Both the position numbers and the translations under genes were made by a program. DNA of 64,000 nucleotides from contig JAMXLM010000037.1 of assembly GCA_024280995.1 (NCBI GenBank), positions 1-64,000 on the forward strand. Reading direction: 5' to 3'. This DNA comes from Candidatus Dormiibacterota bacterium (GTDB lineage: Bacteria > Chloroflexota > Dormibacteria > Dormibacterales > Dormibacteraceae). How positions within the stretch are numbered: the stretch's first letter is position 1; each line of letters starts with the position of its first letter. Below the pieces are notes generated by a model, which was not told the DNA's origin, ran no database searches, and saw only the letters and a program-made list of their open reading frames with translations. Below are positions 1 to 9,248 of the stretch, one piece after another.

Positions 1-2
1 GC

Positions 3-785
3 CGGCCGGGCAAGCTGAGCGCCTCGGACATGCAGGCGCTGCAGACGGACACACGCGACTTCCTGGCCGGTGAGATCGTGCCGGTGCTGCTCCACACGCT
101 CTCGACAGCGAAGCTCAGCGCGAAGGAGAGCGCCGCGGTGAATCTCCTGACGGGTTGGGACTACCGCATGAACGTCGACTCCGCGGCCGCGACCGTCTGG
201 AGCACGTTCTGGGACACGTACGTCGACGAGACGTTCGCACCGTGGTGGAAGTCGCGCGCCGTGAAGGTGGACATGAGCGAGGTCACCGACGCTCTGGGCC
301 AGGACCTGGAGGCATGGACGCTCAACGACCCGAACAACCGCGCGTTCAGCGCGCCGGGCGTCGGATCAAGGACCGCCGCGGACGCGCAGCTCACCGCCTT
401 TCGCCGCGCGATCGCCGCGCTGTCGAGGCGGCTCGGCGGCAATCCCTCGAGCTGGTCATGGGGGCGCGTCCACACCCGAGAGCTCGAAAACCTCGCGGAC
501 GTCAAAGGCCTCAACTACGGACCGCTGCCCGACCGCGGCGACGCGAGGACCCCGCTCGCCGCCGGTGACTCACCGTCGACCCACGGTCCGAGCTGGCGCA
601 TGGTCGTCGATTGGGGCACGCACACGTTCGAGGGGGTCTACCCCGGCGGACAGAGTGAGAACCCGGCGTCCAGCTGGTACACGAACCTCGTCGATACGTG
701 GTGGGCCGGCGGCCTCGATCCGATGCTGAGCGCAGACGTCGCATCTTCCGGATCGGACAGCAAGACCTGGAGCATGAACCCGTGA
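3..785 (+). CDS. Penicillin acylase (S45 family) C-terminal part, 5' truncated by window edge
   Basis: Open frame from window start; WDYRMNVDSAAATVWSTFWDTY and SWRMVVDWG..FEGVYPGGQSENPASSWYTNLVDTWWAGG resemble the S45 C-terminal region. Confidence 0.8.
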   Translation, partial: RPGKLSASDMQALQTDTRDFLAGEIVPVLLHTLSTAKLSAKESAAVNLLTGWDYRMNVDSAAATVWSTFWDTYVDETFAPWWKSRAVKVDMSEVTDALGQDLEAWTLNDPNNRAFSAPGVGSRTAADAQLTAFRRAIAALSRRLGGNPSSWSWGRVHTRELENLADVKGLNYGPLPDRGDARTPLAAGDSPSTHGPSWRMVVDWGTHTFEGVYPGGQSENPASSWYTNLVDTWWAGGLDPMLSADVASSGSDSKTWSMNP

Positions 786-1135
786 GGGTGTACGCCACAG
801 TCCTGGTCGCGGCCATCGTCGCTGTGGCCGGCGTGCTGTTCGGCGTTTGGTGGGCGCCGTTCGTGGCCTGCATCGGCGTCGGTGCGATCGTTCCGCGCGC
901 CCGAACCGCCGTCCCGGCCGCGGCCGCGATCGGGCTCGTCTCCTGGCTCGTCCCGCTGGCGGGCTTGCAGCTGCGCTATGGGCTGGGGCCGACCGCGACC
1001 AGCCTTGCCGCGATCATGGGCTTCGGCCGCGCCGCGGTGGTGCCGATCGTTCTCACCCTGCTCGTCGGCACGCTTCTCGGCGTCGTGGGCGGCTGGTTGG
1101 GTAGCGCCGGCCGTACGGTCGTTGTTCGCGCATGA
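782..1135 (+). CDS. Small integral membrane protein
   Basis: GTG start overlapping the previous stop (GTGA); several hydrophobic helices. Confidence 0.65.
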   Translation: MRVYATVLVAAIVAVAGVLFGVWWAPFVACIGVGAIVPRARTAVPAAAAIGLVSWLVPLAGLQLRYGLGPTATSLAAIMGFGRAAVVPIVLTLLVGTLLGVVGGWLGSAGRTVVVRA

Positions 1136-1782
1136 GCATCGTCAAATGCGACCAATCGATCTCAATCGACGGGTTCAGCGCCGGGCCGGACCAGTCCGAA
1201 GAGAACCCGATCGGCGTGGGCGGCATGCGCCTGCACGAGTGGATGTTCGCGACGGCCGCATGGGCCCGCATGCAGAGCCTTCCGCCGGTGCCCGAGACTC
1301 CGGACTCCGCCGTCGTCGACGAGCTCGCCAACGATCCCGACGTCGGCGCCTACGTGATGGGCCGCAACATGTTCGACAAAGGCCGCGGCGAGTGGGACGA
1401 GTCCTGGAAGGGCTGGTGGGGTCCCGACCCGCCCTATCACGCGCCGGTGTTCGTGCTCACGCACTACCCGCGGGAGCCGGTGCCCATGGAGGGCGGAACG
1501 ACCTTCCATTTCGTCACCGACGGCATCGAGTCGGCGGTGCGCCAGGCGCGCGAGGCCGCGGGTGCAAAGGACGTCCAGGTGGCGGGTGGCGCGCACACCA
1601 TCGCGCAGGCCATCAACGCGGGGCTGCTCGACCAGCTCTACCTTCACATCGCCCCGGTCCTCCTCGGCTCGGGCGAGCGACCTCTCGAGAAGGCAGGCAA
1701 CCCGAAGCTCACGCCGGTGTCCGTGATCGCATCTCCCACCGTCACCCACGTCAAGTACCGGCTCGAGTACCCGAAGACATAG
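1132..1782 (+). CDS. Dihydrofolate reductase family (RibD C-terminal-like) protein
   Basis: MSIVKCDQSISIDGFSAGPDQS; VAGGAHTIAQAINAGLLDQLYLHIAPVLLGSGERPLE. Confidence 0.85.
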   Translation: MSIVKCDQSISIDGFSAGPDQSEENPIGVGGMRLHEWMFATAAWARMQSLPPVPETPDSAVVDELANDPDVGAYVMGRNMFDKGRGEWDESWKGWWGPDPPYHAPVFVLTHYPREPVPMEGGTTFHFVTDGIESAVRQAREAAGAKDVQVAGGAHTIAQAINAGLLDQLYLHIAPVLLGSGERPLEKAGNPKLTPVSVIASPTVTHVKYRLEYPKT

Positions 1783-1794
1783 ACTGCGCCCGGG

Positions 1795-3384
1795 GTGTTC
1801 ACCGGGGCCGAGTACGCGCGGAGCGGCGATGTCAACATCGCCTACCAGGTCGTGGGCGACGGCCCCGTAGACCTCGTCCTGACCTTCGGCTGGGTGTCGC
1901 ACCTGGCGATCGTCTGGGAGCAGCCCGCCATCGAGCATTTCCTGGACGGCCTCGCCTCGTTCAGCCGTCTGATCCTCTACGACAAGCGGGGCACCGGGAT
2001 GTCCGACCGCGTCTACCCGTTGCCCACGCTCGAGCAGCGAATGGACGACATACGCGCGGTGATGGACGCGGCCGGTTCGGAGCGCGCAGCCGTCATGGGC
2101 ATCTCCGAAGGCGGCGTCGTCTCGACGCTGTTCGCCGCCACCTACCCGGAGCGAACACTTGGGCTCATCATCAACGGCAGCTACCCCTCTCGCCTGCTCC
2201 GTCCGTACTACCCATGGGGAATACCCGCCGACGAATTCGAGAAGAGGCTTGCCAACGTCGAGCGCAACTGGGGTAAGGGGGGCGGCATGGAGGCATACGC
2301 GCCGAGCCAGCTCCGGAATCCCGAGGTCTCAGCCTGGTGGGGCAGGTTCACGCAGATGAGCGCAAGTCCGCGCGACGCACACGACCTCATCCTGATGAAC
2401 AGCCTCATCGACATCGGGGACGTCCTGCCGTCGATCCAGGTTCCCACCCTGGTCATCCACGCCAACCACGACAAGGTCGCTCCCATCGAAGCCGGCCGCT
2501 ACTTCGCCGAGCACATCCCCGGCGCCCGTTTGCTCGAGCTCGATTCGGATGACCACTGGTTCTACTTCCTCGACAACGACCGCGTGCTCGGCGAGATACA
2601 GGAGTTCCTGACCGGCGCACGGGGCGCTCCGGCGCCGGACACGATGGTTGCCACCGTCCTCGCCACCGAGGTGGCCCAGGCCGGCGCGCACGCCGTCTGG
2701 CTCGGCGACAAGCGCTGGCACCAGCTCATCGACCAGCACCACGCGGTCGTGCGCAAGGCGCTCGTCAGGTACTCAGGACGAGAGATCGAGGCGGGAGATC
2801 GTGGAATCACCGCCATCTTCGACGGCACCGCCCGCGCGGTTCGCTGCGCGCTCGACATCCGGGACGAGCTCCTGCACCTTGGCCTGCGCATCCGAGCCGG
2901 TGTGCACGCGGGCGAATGCGAGATCGCGGACGGCCGGCCCCGAGGAGTCCCGCTGCACGTCGCGTCGAGCGTGATGCAGGCGGCGCAGCCGGGCGAGGTC
3001 CTGGTCTCGGGCACGGTCAAGGACCTTGTCGTGGGCTCAGGGCTGGAGTTCTCGGATCGCGGCGCGCGTGTCTTCCCAGGGATACCGGGGTCGTGGAGTC
3101 TTTTCGCCGCGGGTCCGGCGCAGCCTGCCGAGGCGACCGAACCTGTTCGCTCCAATTGGGGAGTTGAGCTGAGCAAACGCGAGCGCGAGGTCGCGGAGCT
3201 GCTCGCCAAGGGGCTCAGCAACCGCGAGATCGCTCAGCGCCTGTTCCTGTCCGAGCGCACCGTCGACAACCACGTCCACCACATCCTCGACAAGCTCGGC
3301 TTCGACTCGCGTGTCCAGGTCGCGACCTGGCTCGTCACGCCGGGCACGCGCAGGGCGCCCTTCTCGAAAGATTTGAGCACCTGA
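1795..3384 (+). CDS. Alpha/beta hydrolase - cyclase-like domain - LuxR HTH fusion regulator
   Basis: N-terminal hydrolase (GISEGG nucleophile elbow), middle nucleotidyl-cyclase-like region, C-terminal LSKREREVAELLAKGLSNREIAQRLFLSERTVDNHVHHILDKLG. Confidence 0.85.
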   Translation: MFTGAEYARSGDVNIAYQVVGDGPVDLVLTFGWVSHLAIVWEQPAIEHFLDGLASFSRLILYDKRGTGMSDRVYPLPTLEQRMDDIRAVMDAAGSERAAVMGISEGGVVSTLFAATYPERTLGLIINGSYPSRLLRPYYPWGIPADEFEKRLANVERNWGKGGGMEAYAPSQLRNPEVSAWWGRFTQMSASPRDAHDLILMNSLIDIGDVLPSIQVPTLVIHANHDKVAPIEAGRYFAEHIPGARLLELDSDDHWFYFLDNDRVLGEIQEFLTGARGAPAPDTMVATVLATEVAQAGAHAVWLGDKRWHQLIDQHHAVVRKALVRYSGREIEAGDRGITAIFDGTARAVRCALDIRDELLHLGLRIRAGVHAGECEIADGRPRGVPLHVASSVMQAAQPGEVLVSGTVKDLVVGSGLEFSDRGARVFPGIPGSWSLFAAGPAQPAEATEPVRSNWGVELSKREREVAELLAKGLSNREIAQRLFLSERTVDNHVHHILDKLGFDSRVQVATWLVTPGTRRAPFSKDLST

Positions 3385-3468
3385 CCTGAGCACCGTCTGA
3401 GCCTTCTCCCCGATGTGAGTGCGATCGAAGCCACATAGCTTCGATGCATCACAAATCAGGAGGCTCGT

Positions 3469-3750
3469 ATGGCGAGATTCATGGTCGAGCGTTCGTTTCC
3501 GGATGGCCTCGAGATTCCCCCGACGTCGGCAGGAGCGCAGGCGTGCCTGTCGGTGGTCGGGACCAACGCCGAGCTCGGGGTCACGTGGGTCCACTCGTAT
3601 GTCACCGAGGACCACAAGAAGACCTTCTGCATCTACGACGCGCCGAGCCCGGACGCGATCCGCAAGGCGGCCAAGCTCAACCAGCTGCCCGCCGACAGGA
3701 TCACCCCGGTCAGCGTGCTCGACCCGTACTTCTACCGAGGAGGGGTGTAG
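3469..3750 (+). CDS. DUF4242-like protein
   Basis: MARFMVERSFPDGL...VTWVHSYVTEDHKKTFCIYDAPSPDAIRKAA. Confidence 0.75.
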   Translation: MARFMVERSFPDGLEIPPTSAGAQACLSVVGTNAELGVTWVHSYVTEDHKKTFCIYDAPSPDAIRKAAKLNQLPADRITPVSVLDPYFYRGGV

Positions 3751-3752
3751 CG

Positions 3753-4250
3753 ATGTTCAAGTGGCTTACGAGGATCGGCGTTACCGGCCTGCTGCTGGGC
3801 GCCCTCCTTGCTCCCACGGCACAGGCCTCAAACGGCGATGACGAGTCCGCGGTCGCCGGCGTTCGCCAGGCGACGGACATGTTCCACGACGTCAGCCTGG
3901 CGCCCCTCGGGAACTACTATCCGCTGCTCAGCTGCTTCGACCTTCCGGGAGTCGGCGGCATGGGGCAGCACTACGTCGACACGACACGGCTGGACGCGAC
4001 GATCGAGGCGAACCGCCCGGAGGCGTTGGTCTACGAGGTCGATGCGAACCGCCTTCAGCTCGTGGCCGTCGAGTGGATCGTGCCCTGGTCAGCCTGGGTG
4101 CCCACCACCCCGCCGCAGCTGTTCGGCAAGTCGTTCACCAGCGTGACGTCGCTTCACCTGTGGGCGCTCCACGCCTGGATCTGGAAGCCCAACCCGCTCG
4201 GGATGTTCGCCAACTACAACCCCAACGTGAAGCTCTGCCCGGGGCACTGA
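3753..4250 (+). CDS. Secreted hypothetical protein
   Basis: ATG just after previous stop; signal peptide MFKWLTRIGVTGLLLGALLAPTAQAS. Confidence 0.7.
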   Translation: MFKWLTRIGVTGLLLGALLAPTAQASNGDDESAVAGVRQATDMFHDVSLAPLGNYYPLLSCFDLPGVGGMGQHYVDTTRLDATIEANRPEALVYEVDANRLQLVAVEWIVPWSAWVPTTPPQLFGKSFTSVTSLHLWALHAWIWKPNPLGMFANYNPNVKLCPGH

Positions 4251-4271
4251 GCTCTCGCTGAGAGCAGGGGG

Positions 4272-4305
4272 ACGGCGCTGCTGACGCGGCGCCGTTTCTC
4301 TTTTA
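4272..4305 (+). terminator. Rho-independent-like terminator
   Basis: ACGGCGC(N10)GCGCCGT followed by TTCTCTTTTA, downstream of 3753-4250. Confidence 0.7.
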
Positions 4306-4319
4306 TCGGCGGTCGATCG

Positions 4320-4568
4320 CTAGCAGCCGACCCAGCCGAAGAGCTGCTGGACCTTGATCCGGTCCAGACCGCGAACGATGGTGTGATTGCCCATCCGCAG
4401 CATTGGCACCCGCTCGCCGTCGAGCTGCTCCCATTCCCTCATCGCCGCGGAGTCGCGGTTGACCTCTCGGTAGCGGAACTGGATGCCGAGCTCGCGCAGC
4501 AGCTCGGCCATCGCGTTCGACTCAGCCGAGTCGTCGGAGCCGTAGAGGATTGCTTCTCCGTCACCCAT
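4320..4568 (-). CDS. Glutaredoxin-like protein lacking the CxxC motif
   Basis: AILYGSDDSAESNAMAELLRELGIQFRYREVNRD...ERVPMLRMGNHTIVRGLD; start trimmed to MGDGEAILYG. Confidence 0.65.
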   Translation of the reverse strand: MGDGEAILYGSDDSAESNAMAELLRELGIQFRYREVNRDSAAMREWEQLDGERVPMLRMGNHTIVRGLDRIKVQQLFGWVGC

Positions 4569-4613
4569 CGTCAATGTAGTAACGACAAAGTAGGGCAATC
4601 CGACTGATAGAAG

Positions 4614-4632
4614 AGATCAATTGTTTTGATCT
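4614..4632. promoter_or_regulatory. Inverted repeat in divergent intergenic region
   Basis: AGATCAA-TTGTT-TTGATCT, perfect 7-bp arms. Confidence 0.5.
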
Positions 4633-4682
4633 GATCCATAGACGGAACCAATCGAACAACACTTTGCTGAGCGTCCACCACA

Positions 4683-5882
4683 ATGACGTGGCGGATGAAG
4701 CTCGCTGTCCTCGCCGTTTTGACCTCGGTCATCGTGGGCGCGTCTGGATGCGGGCAGACCACGACCGCCGGCGGTGGCAGCCGGCCCAGGCCGCCGAACC
4801 AAGCATTGAGGCCGCTCGACAAGCTCGGGGCCGGCGAGGGCGTGCTGAACCTGATCGCGTGGCCGGGCTACGCCGACCCCTCGTGGGTCAAGCCGTTCCA
4901 GCTGCAGACGGGCTGCATCGTGAGCGTGAAGTACGCCGCCTCTTCGGGCGAGATGCTCGGGTTGATGAAGGACGGCGGCGGCGCCCACTGGGACATGGTC
5001 TCGGCGTCAGGCGACTCGGCGGTGGCGCTCATGTACAGCGGTGACGTCCGGCCGATGAACGCGATGCTCATCCCCGACTTCTCGAGCTTCGACCCCTACT
5101 TCCAGAGCCCGCCGTACAACACCGTCAACGGGGTCCATTACGGCATCTCGGTGCAGTGGGGGCCCAACGTCCTGCTGTACAACACCAAGAAATTCCCCAA
5201 CCCGCCCACCAGCTGGTCCGCGGTGTACGACATCTCGAACAAGGGCCTGGTCACAGCGTACGACAACCCGATCACGATCGCGGACGGGGCCCTCTATCTC
5301 AGCAAGTCCCGGCCGAGCCTCGGCATCAAGGACCCGTACGAGCTGACCCGGAAACAGTTCGACGCCACGGTCGCGCTGCTGACTCAGCAGCGCCAGCTGA
5401 TCGAGAGGTACTGGTCGATCGCCTCCGACGAGATCCCGATGTTCAGGGACAGCGACGTGTTCCTCGGCGCCGCCCGCACCTATCAGGCCGGACAGCTGAA
5501 GGCCGCCGGCGCTCCGGTCGAAGAGACGATCCCGGAAGAAGGTGCGACCGGTTGGGGAGACAGCTGGATGCTGGCCACCAACGTCCCGCATCCCAACTGC
5601 GCCTACCTCTGGACCCGGTACGTGACAACGGCCAGGGTGCAGGCCGAGCAGGCGCTGCTCTTCGGCGCGTCTCCGGTCAACCCAAAGGCGTGCGCGGAGA
5701 TGGAGGCGATGCAGTCCGGATCGTGCGGTCAGTACCACGGCAACGCGTCAGCGCAGTACCTCGGGCAGATCAGGTTCTGGAAAACGCCCGTCACCACCTG
5801 CGACGACGGGAGCAAGAGCTGCGTTCCCTACGACCAGTGGGCCTCCGCCTGGACGGCGATCAAACAGGCCCCGACGAGCTAG
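4683..5882 (+). CDS. Spermidine/putrescine-type ABC transporter substrate-binding lipoprotein
   Basis: Lipobox LTSVIVGASGC; LNLIAWPGYADPSWVKPFQLQTGCIVSVKYAASSGEML; GISVQWGPNVLLYNTKKF. Confidence 0.85.
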   Translation: MTWRMKLAVLAVLTSVIVGASGCGQTTTAGGGSRPRPPNQALRPLDKLGAGEGVLNLIAWPGYADPSWVKPFQLQTGCIVSVKYAASSGEMLGLMKDGGGAHWDMVSASGDSAVALMYSGDVRPMNAMLIPDFSSFDPYFQSPPYNTVNGVHYGISVQWGPNVLLYNTKKFPNPPTSWSAVYDISNKGLVTAYDNPITIADGALYLSKSRPSLGIKDPYELTRKQFDATVALLTQQRQLIERYWSIASDEIPMFRDSDVFLGAARTYQAGQLKAAGAPVEETIPEEGATGWGDSWMLATNVPHPNCAYLWTRYVTTARVQAEQALLFGASPVNPKACAEMEAMQSGSCGQYHGNASAQYLGQIRFWKTPVTTCDDGSKSCVPYDQWASAWTAIKQAPTS

Positions 5883-6175
5883 GAGATGTGCAGGAGGGCT
5901 GGAAGCAGGACTGACAGCACCCAAAGGGCCAGGCCCACTGCGATGGTGTTGATCTTCCGGTAGCGCCAACCGATCGCCGCCGCGACGAAGGCGACCACCG
6001 CGAGCAGCAGTACCACCGTGCTGACGGTGATGCTGCTCAGCCTGGGGATGAGTACGCCAAGCGACCAGAGCGCCAGCCCGACGGCGATCAGGTCGATCTT
6101 GCGCCAGGTAAAGCCGATCGCTGCCAGGACGAAGGCGGCCAGAGCCAGGATCTCGAGAAGCGTGCTGAAGCTCAT
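5879..6175 (-). CDS. Small membrane protein
   Basis: Two similar hydrophobic repeats (IAVGLALWVLSVL / IAVGLALWSLGVLIP). Confidence 0.55.
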   Translation of the reverse strand: MSFSTLLEILALAAFVLAAIGFTWRKIDLIAVGLALWSLGVLIPRLSSITVSTVVLLLAVVAFVAAAIGWRYRKINTIAVGLALWVLSVLLPALLHIS

Positions 6176-6191
6176 GGCCGGCTATTCTGCC

Positions 6192-6530
6192 CTACCCAAC
6201 GTCGATTTGAGCCGCCGGTCGGTCACCCAGCGCTCCAGCCGGCATGAGCCAGGTGAATACGTCATACGTCAGCCGGCCGGCCTGGACAGACGGGTCGCCC
6301 TCCATCAGCTTCCGTGTCTCGTCGATCGACGTCCTGAAGACGGTCAGGCCACGCCACGACTCATCGGGCTGATCCTGGAACGGACCGTTGGTCAGGGAAT
6401 GGCCGGCTTCGCGCATTCGTGCGTTGAACGCGAGGTGTCCGGCCTGCAGCTCGTTCAGTTGCTGCTCGGTAAATTGCGGCGCGCCGGGCGGCCGGCGCAG
6501 GAGCACGACCGTGTAGGCATCCAACCTCAT
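6192..6530 (-). CDS. YciI-like protein
   Basis: YTVVLLRRPPGAPQFTEQQLNELQAGHLAFNARMREAGHSLTNGPF. Confidence 0.65.
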   Translation of the reverse strand: MRLDAYTVVLLRRPPGAPQFTEQQLNELQAGHLAFNARMREAGHSLTNGPFQDQPDESWRGLTVFRTSIDETRKLMEGDPSVQAGRLTYDVFTWLMPAGALGDRPAAQIDVG

Positions 6531-6574
6531 CGCCGAAGAATAGTCATGCCCGCGCGCAAAAACGCTTGACCGGC

Positions 6575-7297
6575 TTATGTGCGGACCAGGTCTCCCAGCA
6601 GGTGCACGCCCCAGCCCTTCGGGAGCAGCCGCTCGGACGCCACCGAGGCGTTGAACATCAAGCCGTTCAGCGCCAGGTAAGTCGGGTCCGGCACGACGAC
6701 CAGCCGCTCCACCCGGAGTCCCGACCCTTGCGCGTAGGTCTTGATGTCGCGCTCCGTGTTCGCGCGGTACTGCACCGGGAAGGTGTCCGCCTCGTCGCGT
6801 CCGTAAACGCGCGGCACGAGCCTCCGCTGCAGCGCCGGCAGCGCTTTGCCGATCCGGTTCATGGCCGTCAGCGGGTTGCGCAGGTTAGGCGTGAGGAAGA
6901 TGAAGTGTCCGCCCGGGCGCAGGACCCTCCTCACCTCGATGAAGGTGGTCAGCGGATCGGCAAGATGCTCGAGCACCCAGACTGACACGACCACGTCGAA
7001 CGAGTCGGCGGCGAAGGGCAGGTTCTCGGCGACGCCCCGCACGACGGGCATCCCGGCGGCGCGGTGCGAGGTGAGCGACGGGAGGTCGGGATCGATTCCG
7101 GCCGCGAGCCTGACATCGCGCCAGATGACCTCGGCGACTCCGCCGCGGCCGCAGCCGAGGTCGAGCACGTTGCTGTCCTGAGTGACGTATCCGCGGACGA
7201 TGGACTCGAGCTGGTCCCCGCTCGGCGACCACCCCGGCCGGATGCGGCGGTAGCGGTCGCGATACCGGTTCTGCGCGTCCAGCGGCAGCATGGGCAC
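6575..7297 (-). CDS. Class I SAM-dependent methyltransferase
   Basis: VLDLGCGRGGVAEV...VVSVWVLEHLADPLTTFIEVRRVLRPGG. Confidence 0.9.
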   Translation of the reverse strand: MPMLPLDAQNRYRDRYRRIRPGWSPSGDQLESIVRGYVTQDSNVLDLGCGRGGVAEVIWRDVRLAAGIDPDLPSLTSHRAAGMPVVRGVAENLPFAADSFDVVVSVWVLEHLADPLTTFIEVRRVLRPGGHFIFLTPNLRNPLTAMNRIGKALPALQRRLVPRVYGRDEADTFPVQYRANTERDIKTYAQGSGLRVERLVVVPDPTYLALNGLMFNASVASERLLPKGWGVHLLGDLVRT

Positions 7298-7315
7298 GGC
7301 TGCCGCATTGTGACC

Positions 7316-7924
7316 TCATCCGCCCCGAGCGGCAACCCTCAGGTCGGAGATGAACGCGGCGAGGGCGGCTTCGCGCGACTCGTCGTCCGTCGCGCGCAGG
7401 ATCGACGACGGATGAACGGTCGCCTCGACCGGAACCCCGAAGGACGAGCTCATGAAGCGGCCCCGGTCCTTGCTGACCCTGAAGGCGGGGCCCATCACCG
7501 ACTGAGCGGCGGTCGCCCCGAGCAGCACGATCACGCCGGGCTTCACGACCTCGATCTCCGCCTCGAGCCATGGCCGGCACGCCCGCACCTGCCCGGCGTT
7601 GGGCTTCTCGTGCAAGCGGCGCTTCCCACGCCGCGTCCAGCGGAAGTGCTTGACCGCGTTGGTCACGTAGACCTGGCCGCGATCGATCCCGGCCTGGTCG
7701 AGGGCCTTCTCGAGCAGCCGGCCTGCCGGGCCGACGAACGGCCGGCCCTGGAGGTCCTCCTGGTCGCCGGGCTGCTCGCCGACGAGCATGAGCCTGGAGC
7801 GTTCGCGGCCCTCGCCGAAGACGGTCTGGGTGGCGTGCTCCCACAGGTCGCACCCATGGCACGAGCCGGCCGCCTCGCGCAGCTGCTCGACGCTTCTCGG
7901 GTGCTCGGGCGGCTCCGCCGTCAC
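7316..7924 (-). CDS. UdgX-type uracil-DNA glycosylase/binding protein
   Basis: GEQPGDQEDLQGRPFVGPAG, FRWTRRGKRRLHEKP (KRRIH-like loop), HPSSILR. Confidence 0.85.
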   Translation of the reverse strand: MTAEPPEHPRSVEQLREAAGSCHGCDLWEHATQTVFGEGRERSRLMLVGEQPGDQEDLQGRPFVGPAGRLLEKALDQAGIDRGQVYVTNAVKHFRWTRRGKRRLHEKPNAGQVRACRPWLEAEIEVVKPGVIVLLGATAAQSVMGPAFRVSKDRGRFMSSSFGVPVEATVHPSSILRATDDESREAALAAFISDLRVAARGG

Positions 7925-7970
7925 GCAGATAGAACGCGTGAGTTCGCCTCGAACCGGGAATAACAGAGGT

Positions 7971-8192
7971 GTGGCAAAAGGTGATTTCGTCGAAGTGCTC
8001 GTCGACGCCGGCGGCGGGTCGGCGCGGGACTACACGATCGAGGCGACACGCGCAGGACGGAGCGTCGAGGTCCGCAGCTCACGCACGACGGTCGAGGTCA
8101 GGGAGCTGACGCGCACCGGCGGGGTGGTTCGCACCGCGCGATTCGTGGCGCCGCGGGTACTCGCTGTCGTGGAGCACCCCAAAGCGGCCTGA
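7971..8192 (+). CDS. Small hypothetical protein
   Basis: GTG start, 73 aa, VAKGDFVEVLVDAGGGSARDYTIEATRAGRSVEV. Confidence 0.55.
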   Translation: MAKGDFVEVLVDAGGGSARDYTIEATRAGRSVEVRSSRTTVEVRELTRTGGVVRTARFVAPRVLAVVEHPKAA

Positions 8193-8198
8193 TTAGAG

Positions 8199-9248
8199 TT
8201 GGAGGCCTTGGAAGACCTCCTCTCGAGCTGGGACGGTGAGGCGATCGCGGTGCATCGAGACCGCGCGACCGGGACGTTGATGTTCATCTGCGTCCACTCC
8301 ACGCGGCTCGGCCCGGCCGCGGGCGGCACGCGAATGAAGCACTACGCGACGCCGGCCGACGCTCTTCGTGACGGCATGCGGCTGGCCGAGGCGATGAGCC
8401 TGAAGTTCGCGAGCGTCCAGTTTCCGCACGGCGGCGGCAAGGCCGTCATCGCTCTGCCGGCGCCAGAGATTCCCCACGGCGATGCCCGTCGCCGCCTCCT
8501 GCGGGAGTACGGCGCGTTCGTCCAGTCGCTCGGCGGGCTTTACAGCGCCGCGCCTGACATGAACACCTCGGCCGCGGACATGGACGTGATCGCCGAAACG
8601 ACGCGCTACGTCTTCTGCAAGACCGAGCGCGCGGGCGGTGCGGGAGACACCGCGCCGGACACCGCGGTCGGCGTCCTGCACGGGATCCGCGCGGTCTGCC
8701 GCTACGTCTTCGGGTCCGACGACCTGAGCTTGCGCACCGTCCTGGTCCAGGGCGCGGGCGGCGTCGGCGGCCACCTCATCGAGCTGCTCATGGACGCGGA
8801 CGCGACCGTGATCGGTGCGGACGTGGACCCGAAACGCCTCGAATCTCTGCGTGAGCTGGGAGTCCGGACCGTGGCGGCGGACGATGCGCTGGCGACAGAG
8901 TGCGACGTGCTGTCGCCGTGCGCTGTGGGCGGCGTTCTGAACGCGAACACGATTCCCGCGCTGCGGTGTCGAGCCATTGCGGGTGCCGCGAACAACCAGC
9001 TCGATACCCCCGCCGACGCCGATCGGTTGCGCTCTCGGGGCATCGCGTACGCGCCCGACTTCGTCATCAACGCCGGCGGCATCATGCACGGCGGTGGCCT
9101 GGAGGAGCTGCATTGGACGCGAGAGGAGCTCGACGTCCATCTCGCCGGCATCGGCGAAGCCGTCTACTCCATCCTCGAGCGCGCCGAGCGGGAAGGAATC
9201 TCGACCGACGCCGCGGCCCGCGGCATCGCGCTCGCTCGGCTGGGCTAG
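8199..9248 (+). CDS. Glu/Leu/Phe/Val dehydrogenase family protein
   Basis: STRLGPAAGGTRMKHYATPADALRDGMRLAEAMSLKFA; PHGGGKAVI; VLVQGAGGVGGHLIE. Confidence 0.9.
   Translation: MEALEDLLSSWDGEAIAVHRDRATGTLMFICVHSTRLGPAAGGTRMKHYATPADALRDGMRLAEAMSLKFASVQFPHGGGKAVIALPAPEIPHGDARRRLLREYGAFVQSLGGLYSAAPDMNTSAADMDVIAETTRYVFCKTERAGGAGDTAPDTAVGVLHGIRAVCRYVFGSDDLSLRTVLVQGAGGVGGHLIELLMDADATVIGADVDPKRLESLRELGVRTVAADDALATECDVLSPCAVGGVLNANTIPALRCRAIAGAANNQLDTPADADRLRSRGIAYAPDFVINAGGIMHGGGLEELHWTREELDVHLAGIGEAVYSILERAEREGISTDAAARGIALARLG

Noticed and set aside
882-2276. 464-aa Arg-rich ORF overlapping several genes
   Set aside because: High-GC shadow ORF; the alternate frame encodes recognisable DHFR-like and hydrolase proteins
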